Assembly (NCBI GenBank): GCA_964602445.1
Contig: CAZRQV010000002.1
Span: 62,001 to 126,000, forward strand
DNA from: HGM12587 sp964602445
Lineage (GTDB): Bacteria > Bacillota > Clostridia > Lachnospirales > Lachnospiraceae
Reading direction: 5' to 3'
Length of the DNA: 64,000 nucleotides
In this document: positions 1 through 8,039 of the stretch, one piece after another
How the letters are laid out: every line of letters begins with the position of its first letter
Position numbering within the stretch: the first letter of the stretch is position 1
Notes under the pieces: model-generated
Seen by the model: the letters and a program-made list of their open reading frames with translations, nothing else
Told to the model about the DNA's origin: nothing
Databases searched by the model: none
Translations under genes and position numbers: made by a program

Positions 1-822
1 GTTTGTATTACCGGTGCGGCAGTGATGATCCGCAATTCTATTTTCGGAATTTCCGGAAGCGGAGAAATTTCTGACGGAATGCGTCTGCTGCTTTGCGGTA
101 TGGATCTTCTTCTTGGTGCGGTCATGGCGGGAATCATCTGGAAAACCACAGAGAACCGGTTGAAAACTGTAGGAATTTATGCATTGACTGTGATCTGGCC
201 TGCCATTGCTGGAAATAGTGCATTAAATGGCGGCAGAGAAATCCTGGGAGCAGTGCTTCTGATGATCATTTTGTTTGGAATTGTCAGAAAAGAACTGTAC
301 AGCAAGGGAATCTACTGGAGTTTTGTGATAGAAGCCTGTGGATTTCAGATTCTTTATGCAGATCTTTCCGGAGAAAAACTGACCAATTGCTGGCCAAATA
401 TTTATACACTTTTTAGTGAAACCGGTTTTGTGCCAGAATATGGCACCACAGGAAAGCTGCTGGTCATCGGCATTCTGCTTATGATCTTTTATTATATTTC
501 CAAAAAGAAACCGCAGGTGTCTATGGAGCTTCTGACAGCTTCCGGACTGTTTTTTACCCTGTTTATCGTTACATTTTATCCGTTTATGAATTATAGAAGC
601 GGATTGCTTGCCAACGTATTTGCCCTTCTGGTGTTCGTTCAGAATCAGAAAAAATGGTACGTTCCGGTGGCAATGTGTACGATTTCCTATGTTTCCTATG
701 GATATTTTTATAATGGAACCATCGGCGTATTTTTCTGGATCTATGCACTGGCGCTGATCGCACTGATGCTGGATGCAGGGGTCGCTTTCTATAAACAGCT
801 TCAAACAGGAAATGCAGAATGA
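1..822 (+). CDS. Multi-pass membrane protein, C-terminal part (possible GT-C-like glycosyltransferase), 5' end outside window
   Basis: The frame is open from the first base, so the start lies upstream; an in-frame GTG at 22 is probably internal. About 273 residues remain, almost all hydrophobic, with roughly seven or eight membrane segments separated by short basic loops. A late FYPFMNYRSG segment followed by two closing helices recalls the end of GT-C type membrane glycosyltransferases, where an MHERY-like motif occupies a similar place. That comparison is from memory and weak. It overlaps the next gene by 4 bases (ATGA), so the two are translationally coupled in a polysaccharide-modification operon. 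Being a membrane protein is clear; the catalytic role is inference. Confidence 0.6.
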   Translation, partial: VCITGAAVMIRNSIFGISGSGEISDGMRLLLCGMDLLLGAVMAGIIWKTTENRLKTVGIYALTVIWPAIAGNSALNGGREILGAVLLMIILFGIVRKELYSKGIYWSFVIEACGFQILYADLSGEKLTNCWPNIYTLFSETGFVPEYGTTGKLLVIGILLMIFYYISKKKPQVSMELLTASGLFFTLFIVTFYPFMNYRSGLLANVFALLVFVQNQKKWYVPVAMCTISYVSYGYFYNGTIGVFFWIYALALIALMLDAGVAFYKQLQTGNAE

Positions 823-1970
823 AACAGACAAGATTAGATTATATAAATGGGTTAAAAGGAATTGGTGCAGGTATTGTATATCTGTGCCATTTCGTGTTTA
901 CATTTTACTATGGAATGTATAGTCTGGAGAGTGCAGATTGTCATTTGTTGGAGAATCTGGAAATCTACATTGGAAAGTCCCCGTTGAATCTGCTGTTCAA
1001 CGGTAATTTTGCGGTGCGGCTGTTTCTTGTCATGAGCGGCTATGTGCTTTGTCTTGGATATTTCAGAACAAGAGATAAAAAAAGACTTCTGATTAGTGCC
1101 GGAAAGCGTTATATCCGTCTGCTTCCGCCGATTTTGGTCAGCAATCTTTGTATTTGTCTGCTGATGATGGTAGGAGCTTATCAGAATGTGACCGTGTCGG
1201 AGCTGACCGGATCCCTTTGGCTGGCAGGATTTAACCGCTGTAAGCCGGAACTGCTGACAGCACTGACAGAAGCGGCAGCGGGCTGTTTCTTTTTCGGAAC
1301 CAATCAATATAATGGTGTTTTATGGACCATTCCATTTCTGTTTTTAGGAGCGATGCTTGTTTATGCGGCAGCATGGCTGCTGGGAGATAAAAAATGGCGC
1401 TATGCGGTTTATGCAGTGCTTGGAATTGGACTGCTTCTGACAGATTATGCGGGCGTATTTTATGGCTTTGTACTCTGTGATCTGATGCATACGATGCCGG
1501 AAATGGTGGAAAAGATGAAGAAACAAAAGTGGATTTGGTGGATCGTTTTTGGAATCGGTGTTTATTTTAGCTCTTATCCGTCAGCGGGTACCCATTTGGA
1601 AGGAACGATTTACGGAATCCTTCCGATCGTCATGGTCGTACCGTTTCATCTGGCAGGTGCGGTGCTTCTGGTTCTTGCTGTGCTGATGCTGGAACCATTA
1701 CAGAAATTTTTTGCACTGCCATGCTTTGTAAAACTGGGAAATATTTCCTACAGTCTTTATCTGGTACATTTTCCGGTCATTGCTACGGCAGGCTGCGGAA
1801 TCTTTTCACTACTCTATGGAAGTATTTCCTATCACGCAGCAGTGTTGGTTACATTTGCTGTGACGACAGTGTTGACTCTGGCAATATCTGTCGTATTTTC
1901 GAAATATATAGAGCCATTGGGAAAAAAGGGAGAATACTATGTGGAACAACGGATTGAAAAAATCAAATAG
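819..1970 (+). CDS. Acyltransferase family 3 membrane protein (glycan O-acyltransferase)
   Basis: A 383-residue multi-pass membrane protein of the acyltransferase-3 (OafA/YrhL, PF01757) family, which moves acetyl or other acyl groups across the membrane onto hydroxyls of surface glycans. The N-terminus has the family layout: RLDYINGLKGIGA leading into a first helix with the conserved His (YLCHFVF), then the VMSGYVLCLGYFRTR segment with a basic loop at about residues 68-82. The C-terminus has the typical closing motif NISYSLYLVHFPVI. The start overlaps the upstream stop (ATGA), and the end overlaps the next acyltransferase by 32 bases. Substrate and acyl donor cannot be read from the sequence. 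Confidence 0.85.
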   Translation: MKQTRLDYINGLKGIGAGIVYLCHFVFTFYYGMYSLESADCHLLENLEIYIGKSPLNLLFNGNFAVRLFLVMSGYVLCLGYFRTRDKKRLLISAGKRYIRLLPPILVSNLCICLLMMVGAYQNVTVSELTGSLWLAGFNRCKPELLTALTEAAAGCFFFGTNQYNGVLWTIPFLFLGAMLVYAAAWLLGDKKWRYAVYAVLGIGLLLTDYAGVFYGFVLCDLMHTMPEMVEKMKKQKWIWWIVFGIGVYFSSYPSAGTHLEGTIYGILPIVMVVPFHLAGAVLLVLAVLMLEPLQKFFALPCFVKLGNISYSLYLVHFPVIATAGCGIFSLLYGSISYHAAVLVTFAVTTVLTLAISVVFSKYIEPLGKKGEYYVEQRIEKIK

Positions 1971-2859
1971 CCGGGAAATATGGCTGGACATTGCCAAGTG
2001 CTTTGGAATCCTTTTGGTAGTGCTGAATCATCTTGGAAAAAACATTCCGATCGTCTCCTTTTTTGGCGGAATGTTTTATATGCCGTTGTTTTTTGTGGCA
2101 GCCGGTTATACTTACCGGAAAAAAGAAGAAAGCTATGGTACGTATGTATTTGGAAAAGCAAAAAGACTGCTGATTCCGTATGCAGTCTGCAATGTGCTGT
2201 TATTTTTATTTTTTACTTTGCGGACCGGATGGTCAAAGCCGTCCCTTCTGGGAATCTTTTATTCCAGAACGATGCTGATGAAACCGACCAGTCAGTGGAA
2301 TATGGGTCTGATGAGCATCTTAAATGCGCCAACCTGGTTTTTAACCTGTCTGTTTTTATGTCTCTGCATTTATGGATGGATTGACCGAACCACAGAAACA
2401 GCGAAGAAGCGCAGGATTTTTGTGGCAGCCGGTATGGGGATCGGAATTCTTCTGCAGTATGTGTCCCCGGTGCTTTTGCCGTGGAGTCTGGAAAATGCAC
2501 TGTACTTTCTGGGGCTGATCGAGCTGGGACGTTTTCTGAAGGAAGGCGGTCTTAGCCGGCTTCGAAAAAATGAATGGATCTATGCAAATTTCCTGATCCT
2601 GTTTGTAGCATTATCCTATGTCAACGGATCGGTGAATGTTTCGATTGATCAGTATGGACGTTCGATGCTGCTGTACTTTTTTACGGGGGCATTGGGAAGT
2701 GTGCTGTGTATGAAAGCAGCAGAACTGACGGAACAGTATGGAAAAGTGCTGGCGAAGCCGCTCGCATTGATCGGAAGACATACGCTGACAATCCTTTGTT
2801 GGCATTTGTTTGCCATTGAGGTCATTACCAAAGTGCTGCAGTTCTTGGGAATATGTTAG
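1939..2859 (+). CDS. Acyltransferase family 3 membrane protein (fucose 4-O-acetylase-like)
   Basis: A 306-residue acyltransferase-3 protein, shorter than its upstream neighbour and of the subtype seen in fucose 4-O-acetylase-like proteins. Landmarks are WLDIAKCFGILLVVLNHLG (helix 1 with the conserved His), MPLFFVAAGYTYRKKEES (helix 2 and basic loop) and IGRHTLTILCWHLFAIEVI near the C-terminus. The ATG at 1939 follows a purine-rich GGGAGAA site lying inside the upstream coding sequence, so the two acyltransferases overlap by 32 bases in different frames and are co-translated. They are not close copies of one another, suggesting two positions or two sugars are acylated. The target is unknown. 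Confidence 0.83.
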   Translation: MWNNGLKKSNSREIWLDIAKCFGILLVVLNHLGKNIPIVSFFGGMFYMPLFFVAAGYTYRKKEESYGTYVFGKAKRLLIPYAVCNVLLFLFFTLRTGWSKPSLLGIFYSRTMLMKPTSQWNMGLMSILNAPTWFLTCLFLCLCIYGWIDRTTETAKKRRIFVAAGMGIGILLQYVSPVLLPWSLENALYFLGLIELGRFLKEGGLSRLRKNEWIYANFLILFVALSYVNGSVNVSIDQYGRSMLLYFFTGALGSVLCMKAAELTEQYGKVLAKPLALIGRHTLTILCWHLFAIEVITKVLQFLGIC

Positions 2860-2968
2860 GAAGAATTTGCGGAAAATTACTTTTTTCCTAAGTAAATCTT
2901 AAAAATTACAAGGTATGATAGAACTGTTTGTGATGAAAGTATGGGAGAAAAAGGAGCGAGGAGTACCC

Positions 2969-4705
2969 ATGAAAAAAATAAATTTAGAAAAAATCGAAAA
3001 ACTCATAGCGGTATTGCTGACCGTGCTGGTATTTGGTGTTTGCGTATATCAGCTGAGATATGGGATTGATGTGCAGGATACTTCTTCGTATCTGACAAAA
3101 TTCCGATACTTTTTTCAAAAAGGAACCGGAGGAAATTCCCTTTATTATCTTTTGGGAGAATTTCTGGGAAGTCTGATCTTCCATGTGTTCCCAACCTTAT
3201 ATGCCATGAATGTGACAGGGTTGATCGTCTGGACATTGACGGGAATCCTGATCTATCGGATCTTAAGTCCCTATTTGACTCCGCTGCCGCTGACGGCAGC
3301 CGTACTTGGAGGAATTGCGTTTAGTGCTTCCTGGGTACGCTGTGTCAACTGGAATGCATGGAGTATGCTGTTTTTGACTATGGGAATCTTATTTCTGCTG
3401 TATGGGTTTGAAACAGAAAAAAAACGCTGGTTTTATGCATCAGGACTGATTCTTGGAATCAATGTGTTTGTCCGTTTTCCCAATATTGCAATGTTAGGTG
3501 CTCTGGCACTGATCATTCCATTCTATGAACTGATGGGAAAAACATCTGATGCAGCAGTTTCAGAACAAAGAAGAAAAGAAACGGTCTGGAAAACCATAGG
3601 AAAAAACTTTGGGATGATGGTAGCAGGCGGTGCAACGGCAGGAATTGCCGGATGCCTGTTTGCAGTCTGTTTCCTTGGAGTTGATAAATTTTGTGCAGAT
3701 TTATTATGGCTGTTAGGTTCTTCCGGAGATAAAGAGTCGAAGCACAACCTGTTTGATATGTTTGCAAAGCTGTTAAGCGGTGCCATGGACGGTGCAAGAC
3801 AATGGGTAAAATACGGCATTTTGATCGGTATCGTGATCTTACTCTGCGTTTTTGTCCGCAGATGGTGGAAAAAAGAGATGACCCTGTTCGGTGCTGTTTT
3901 GGCAGCAGGGATTGCGGTGATGATTGGCAGCAGATTAGAGGTAGTGACCAGCAGCGTTCCGGCATTGCTCAGTGTGCAGAATTTTATTGCCTACGGCGGT
4001 GTGCTGTTCGGCATCTTAGGATTTGTAGTGTATGGAAGAAAAGGAAAGATGCAGGATCGGCGGTTTGCCATTTTGTGTCTGATCGAAGCAGTTTCTGTGC
4101 TGGCATTGACGGTGGGAACGGATACGGGAAGCATTTTCTTTCGAGTATATATGGCAATGCCTGCCGCAGTGATCGGAGCATTTTTCTGGAAGCTTCCGGT
4201 CAAAGAACTGCGGATCATGGCGGTGTTTGCGGTCGTGCTTACGCTGGCAGCAGGACAGAATTGTAATGTCAATTATGTGTATCATGATGGAGAGAATGGG
4301 GAAGCACTGAATGCAGTCATTGATGCAGATGTATTTGAAGGAGTCTATACTACGGCATCCCGTGCAGAATATGTCAATCGTCTGATGGAACTTTTGGAAC
4401 CGTATGAAGAAAAAGAACTCCTGACCATCGGTGCATTTAATATCGGACACAATGTAACGGATATGAAAACATTTTTTGACAGTGCATGGTCGGATCTGGA
4501 TTATCTGTCAATGGATGAATTTAAGAGTGTTTTGGAACAGAAAATGAGTGCCGGTAATTTTCCGGTGATCGTGATCGCAACGACAGAAATCAATGGAGCT
4601 TACTGGGTTCCGGAAAAAATAGAGATTCTGGAAGAACTGATACAAACGGAATATTATGAAACAATTTACAGTGACCAGTGGTACAGTGTTTCAGTGCCAA
4701 AATGA
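2969..4705 (+). CDS. Multi-pass membrane protein with extracytoplasmic C-terminal domain, probable GT-C glycosyltransferase
   Basis: I place the start at ATG 2969, which has an AGGAGCGAGGAG-type ribosome site just upstream; an in-frame ATG at 2915 has none. The 578-residue product has a first helix, then an acidic loop (YGIDVQDTSSYLTKF), then about ten further helices and a soluble tail of roughly 130 residues from about residue 440. An acidic residue pair in the first outer loop, followed by many helices and an outward C-terminal domain, is the architecture of GT-C transferases that use polyprenyl-phosphate sugars. No precise family could be named, so the enzyme class is inference. It sits between acyltransferases and an amino-alcohol cassette. 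Confidence 0.7.
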   Translation: MKKINLEKIEKLIAVLLTVLVFGVCVYQLRYGIDVQDTSSYLTKFRYFFQKGTGGNSLYYLLGEFLGSLIFHVFPTLYAMNVTGLIVWTLTGILIYRILSPYLTPLPLTAAVLGGIAFSASWVRCVNWNAWSMLFLTMGILFLLYGFETEKKRWFYASGLILGINVFVRFPNIAMLGALALIIPFYELMGKTSDAAVSEQRRKETVWKTIGKNFGMMVAGGATAGIAGCLFAVCFLGVDKFCADLLWLLGSSGDKESKHNLFDMFAKLLSGAMDGARQWVKYGILIGIVILLCVFVRRWWKKEMTLFGAVLAAGIAVMIGSRLEVVTSSVPALLSVQNFIAYGGVLFGILGFVVYGRKGKMQDRRFAILCLIEAVSVLALTVGTDTGSIFFRVYMAMPAAVIGAFFWKLPVKELRIMAVFAVVLTLAAGQNCNVNYVYHDGENGEALNAVIDADVFEGVYTTASRAEYVNRLMELLEPYEEKELLTIGAFNIGHNVTDMKTFFDSAWSDLDYLSMDEFKSVLEQKMSAGNFPVIVIATTEINGAYWVPEKIEILEELIQTEYYETIYSDQWYSVSVPK

Positions 4706-4779
4706 TAATTTTTAGAAAGATGCTGTCAATGCAGCAGAAAGAAGCAGTGAACGGGAAACACGTTTCGGGAGGAGTCAGA

Positions 4780-5586
4780 ATGTATAAAATCGTACAGGAA
4801 CAGGATGTACAGAAGTTATTAAAATATTATGAGCAGGATCTGAAAAACTGTCTTTACAGCTATATCGATCTGAAAAAGTTCGGTATCAGCAATCCTAATC
4901 TGACCGTATGGTTTGACGATTCTGACGGAATCCGGTGCAGTGCCTTAAAATATTACGAGGGTCTGCAGTTATTTGATGCAGAAGGCAAAATGGATGCAGC
5001 AGGTACGGCAGAATTGATCCGAACACTGAATTCTCATATTGTAAGTTCTACAGTGGAAGTGATCGAAACTTTGTATCCGCTGTTAAAAGATCATTATGAT
5101 ATGGAAATCGGATATGTGACAGAAATGCTGACCTTGCCGGAGGGAGAGATTTCTGAAAAAGTACGTCCGGCAGAAGAAAAAGAATATGAGGAGATTGCAG
5201 CCCTGATCTGCAGTGATGAAGGGGTTGGCGGTCATTATGAGAAAGAAGAACTGAAAGAACAGCTTTTGACCAGAAGAAAAGAAGGATTTGGAAGAAATTA
5301 TATTTTAAAGCATGAAGGAGAGATTATTCATCATGCGGCAACCTATGCAGAACTTGAAAATCTGGCAGTGATCAGCGGAGTTGTCACCAGAGAGGACTGG
5401 AGGGGCAAAGGTGTTGGTACACTGGCAGTGAGGAAGCTGTGCTATGATCTGTTAAAAGAAGGAAAGAAACCATGTCTGTTTTATTATACAAAGCAGGCCG
5501 CTGGATTTTATAAAAAGATTGGTTTTGAGGAAGGCACCGGCTGGGCAAAGCTGGTTCTCAGAAAGGAGCAGCCATGTACTATGTAA
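4780..5586 (+). CDS. GNAT-family N-acetyltransferase
   Basis: The start is set at ATG 4780 behind GGGAGGAGT; an in-frame ATG at 4678 lies inside the upstream gene and lacks a ribosome site. The 268-residue product has an N-terminal region of about 120 residues of unknown role and a C-terminal GNAT fold. The acetyl-CoA-binding loop is visible as EDWRGKGVGTLAVRKLC (motif A), followed by CLFYYTKQAAGFYKKIGFE, the usual closing strand. GNAT enzymes acetylate amines, so in this position it could acylate the amino group made by the aminotransferase directly downstream, with which it overlaps by 13 bases. Family assignment is firm; the substrate is inference. Confidence 0.85.
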   Translation: MYKIVQEQDVQKLLKYYEQDLKNCLYSYIDLKKFGISNPNLTVWFDDSDGIRCSALKYYEGLQLFDAEGKMDAAGTAELIRTLNSHIVSSTVEVIETLYPLLKDHYDMEIGYVTEMLTLPEGEISEKVRPAEEKEYEEIAALICSDEGVGGHYEKEELKEQLLTRRKEGFGRNYILKHEGEIIHHAATYAELENLAVISGVVTREDWRGKGVGTLAVRKLCYDLLKEGKKPCLFYYTKQAAGFYKKIGFEEGTGWAKLVLRKEQPCTM

Positions 5587-6635
5587 ATGAAGATATAAAA
5601 AATTGTGTGCGTGTATTTCCGGAACAGGGAAGATATGATTACGCCAGATATGATATGAATGAAAATCCGGAAGGACTTCCCCAGTGGTTTGTCGATGAAG
5701 TGCTGCAGGAAATCACACCGGAATTTCTGGCCACTTATCCGGAACATGATAAATTTCGGAAAATGTATGCAGAATATATCGGAACAGCACCGGAAAATGT
5801 AGCGGTAACCAATGGGTCCGATATGGCAATCCGCTTTGTTCTGGAAGTGTTTGCAGAAAAGGGAAGCAGCGTAGTAACGGTTGCCCCTTCTTTTGAAATG
5901 TATTGGGTCAACTGTACAATGCTGGGGCTGAAACATGTACCGGTATCTTATGAAGCGGATATGACCATCGATGCAGAAAAAATCGTAGCAGCCATCGATG
6001 AGAACACCGATATCGTTGTCCTGTTAAATCCAAACAATCCGATTGGTACGGTATATACAGAGGAAGAAGCAAGAAAGATCATTGAACGTGCCAGAGAAGT
6101 AGGTGCAGTGGTGATCGTAGATGAAGCATATCACTATTTTTATAAACATACTTTTTTGCCATTCATTCACGAATATGACAATGTGGTAGTTTTCCGTACA
6201 TTTTCTAAACTGTTTTCCCTGGCAGCAGTCAGACTGGGAATGATGATCGCAAATCCGGAATTGATCGGTTATGCGAGAAAATCCATGCCTAGTTTTGAAG
6301 TCAATGCGGTTGCATTAAAATTCGGAGAACATCTGATGCAGCATACAGAGCTGATCGAGGAACTGATGAATACGGAAGCAGAAGGTAAGGCATGGCTTTT
6401 GGAAGAACTTCAGAAACATGGCTACGAAACCAAGCCTTCCCACGGCAATTTTATCTTTATCAAACCGAAAAAATCTGCCAAAGAAACAGAACGTCTTCTT
6501 CGGGAGAAAAAAATACTCATTAAGACATTTGGAAATGAATTTTTGAAAGACTATGTAAGAATTTCCACAGGATCAAAAAAAGCCATGAGTTATTTTCTGG
6601 ATGCCTTTTTGGAAGCAGATCATGTAGAGTCATAA
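5574..6635 (+). CDS. PLP-dependent class I/II aminotransferase, HisC-like (possible serinol-phosphate-forming)
   Basis: A 353-residue fold-type I aminotransferase close to histidinol-phosphate aminotransferase. Visible motifs are YDMNENPEG near residue 25, NPNNPIGTVY (substrate/PLP contact), DEAYHYF (PLP ring Asp and Tyr) and FRTFSKLFSLAAVRLG with the Schiff-base lysine. A histidine biosynthesis role is unlikely: no other his gene is near and the neighbours are an acetyltransferase, a cytidylyltransferase and a TagB/F-like transferase. In Campylobacter jejuni capsule loci, HisC-like enzymes aminate dihydroxyacetone phosphate to serinol phosphate, which is the best analogy here. Start ATG 5574 has GAAAGGAG upstream and lies inside the GNAT gene. 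Confidence 0.85.
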   Translation: MYYVNEDIKNCVRVFPEQGRYDYARYDMNENPEGLPQWFVDEVLQEITPEFLATYPEHDKFRKMYAEYIGTAPENVAVTNGSDMAIRFVLEVFAEKGSSVVTVAPSFEMYWVNCTMLGLKHVPVSYEADMTIDAEKIVAAIDENTDIVVLLNPNNPIGTVYTEEEARKIIERAREVGAVVIVDEAYHYFYKHTFLPFIHEYDNVVVFRTFSKLFSLAAVRLGMMIANPELIGYARKSMPSFEVNAVALKFGEHLMQHTELIEELMNTEAEGKAWLLEELQKHGYETKPSHGNFIFIKPKKSAKETERLLREKKILIKTFGNEFLKDYVRISTGSKKAMSYFLDAFLEADHVES

Positions 6636-6685
6636 AGATTAGAATAGAAAGTGAAAAGCAAACAGATCTATAGGGAGAAAAAACA

Positions 6686-7408
6686 ATGAAAGCGATTATT
6701 TTAGCAGGAGGCGTTGGCAGCCGTATCAGCAGAGAAGTCAATAAACCGAAAAGTTTGCTGGATATCGGAGATGGAATGCCGCTCCTTCGTTATACCGTGG
6801 AAATGCTGCAGAGAAAAGGAATTGATGTAAGCATTGTACTGGGATATAAAAAAGAAATGTTTTATGAAGTGTTAAAAGGATTGGATGTCCATTTTTATTT
6901 TAATCCTTTTTACCGTGTGACGAACAGCATTGCATCTTTATGGTTTGCAAAGGATGCCATTACAGAAGAGGAAGATTACATTTTTATGAATGCAGACGTT
7001 TATCTGGAACCGGAAATTCTGGATAAGATGCTGGCATGTCCGGAAACCATCAGTATGCTGGCTGATTACAGAAAAATATTAGAAGGGGATTATTTCTTCC
7101 ACTGTGATGAAACAGGACTGGTGCGTAAATACGGAAAAGAAATGCCGGTAGAAGAACGTACCTGTGAATATGTAGGTGCTGCAAAGATCGGGAAAGAATA
7201 TGTGGCGGAATTTAAGCGCGTTATGGAAGAAATGGTAGCAACCGAGCAGTATACGACCTGGTGGGAAACCATCCTGTATTCCAGATGCTATGAGATTGAC
7301 ATCCATACCATTGATTCAGCGCCGTATTTCTGGTCTGAGATTGATTATATTGAAGATTACGAAAAGATCGTTCATTTTGTAAAGGAAAAACATAAAAATG
7401 GCTTTTGA
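6686..7408 (+). CDS. Nucleotidyltransferase, LicC-like (CTP:phospho-alcohol cytidylyltransferase)
   Basis: A 240-residue single-domain nucleotidyltransferase. The N-terminus has the signature ILAGGVGSRI with a downstream NKPKSLL lysine, the central part has FMNADVYLEPEIL (metal-binding acidic pair), and the C-terminus has WSEIDYIEDYEKI, the EID...D pattern of LicC/MobA-type enzymes. LicC makes CDP-choline; relatives make other CDP-activated small phospho-alcohols. With an aminotransferase upstream and a CDP-glycerol-transferase relative downstream, the likely product is a CDP-amino-alcohol. Adenylate or other NTP use is not excluded. It begins 50 bases after the aminotransferase behind TAGGGAGAA and overlaps the next gene by 11 bases. 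Confidence 0.85.
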   Translation: MKAIILAGGVGSRISREVNKPKSLLDIGDGMPLLRYTVEMLQRKGIDVSIVLGYKKEMFYEVLKGLDVHFYFNPFYRVTNSIASLWFAKDAITEEEDYIFMNADVYLEPEILDKMLACPETISMLADYRKILEGDYFFHCDETGLVRKYGKEMPVEERTCEYVGAAKIGKEYVAEFKRVMEEMVATEQYTTWWETILYSRCYEIDIHTIDSAPYFWSEIDYIEDYEKIVHFVKEKHKNGF

Positions 7409-8039
7409 TAAAGACAAATTTCTTGCACATGTAAGAGAACCGATTGCATATCACCTCTATGGAAAGAAAATGCAAAAACAGCTGAAAAATAAAGAATTTA
7501 CGATCCTTTCCTGCAATTGTGCAGCAGGAATCATCTATCACCGGTATGATCAGCCTTTTCTGACCCCGACCATTAATCTGTGGATCGATCAGAAAGAGTT
7601 TCTGAAATTTGTATCAGATTTGGACTATTATCTGGCACAGAAGCTGCATTTTATCAAAACGGATGCAGGATATCCGGTGGCAGAGTGCGGTGATATTAAG
7701 ATCTGGTTCAATCATTATACCAATGAAAGAGATGCAGAAAAAAAGTGGGAAGAGCGAAAAAAAAGGATTCGAAGAGATAACCTGTTTTTGCTTATGAGTG
7801 AAAGAGACGGGATCACCCGTGAGGATATTTTGAAATTCGGCGAGATTCCGTGCAGAAACAGAGTGATCTTTACGTCCCAACGATATGAGGATATTCCCTA
7901 TGCCTGCTTTTTGCCTCCTTATGAAGGGGAAGAACAGGTGGGATATTATCTGCAGAAAAATCCGATTACGGATCAAACGGTCATGGAACGGTATTTTGAT
8001 ATTACAAAGTGGCTGAATTGTGAGGAAAACAACGAATGA
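7398..8039 (+). CDS. DUF1919 family protein
   Basis: A 213-residue soluble protein recognised as DUF1919 (PF08942-type, exopolysaccharide-associated) by the segment FTILSCNCAAGIIYHRY at about residues 36-52, followed by PFLTPTINLWI and later FNHYTNERDAEKKWEERK. The Asn/Cys-rich N-terminal motif and the basic, charged 'NERDAEKKWEERKKRI' segment are typical. The biochemical role of the family is not established; members occur in capsule and teichoic-acid-like loci. Here it is locked between the cytidylyltransferase (11-base overlap) and the TagB/F-like transferase (4-base overlap), so it probably takes part in assembling or attaching the same phospho-substituent. That role is inference. Confidence 0.75.
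   Translation: MAFDKDKFLAHVREPIAYHLYGKKMQKQLKNKEFTILSCNCAAGIIYHRYDQPFLTPTINLWIDQKEFLKFVSDLDYYLAQKLHFIKTDAGYPVAECGDIKIWFNHYTNERDAEKKWEERKKRIRRDNLFLLMSERDGITREDILKFGEIPCRNRVIFTSQRYEDIPYACFLPPYEGEEQVGYYLQKNPITDQTVMERYFDITKWLNCEENNE

Noticed and set aside
2914..2919. TATGAT resembling a -10 before the gene at 2969
   Set aside because: No -35 at an acceptable distance; the gap is A/T-rich and the neighbours are probably one operon.
5574..6635. Histidine biosynthesis role for the HisC-like gene
   Set aside because: No other his genes nearby and the gene is fused by overlap into a glycan-modification cassette.
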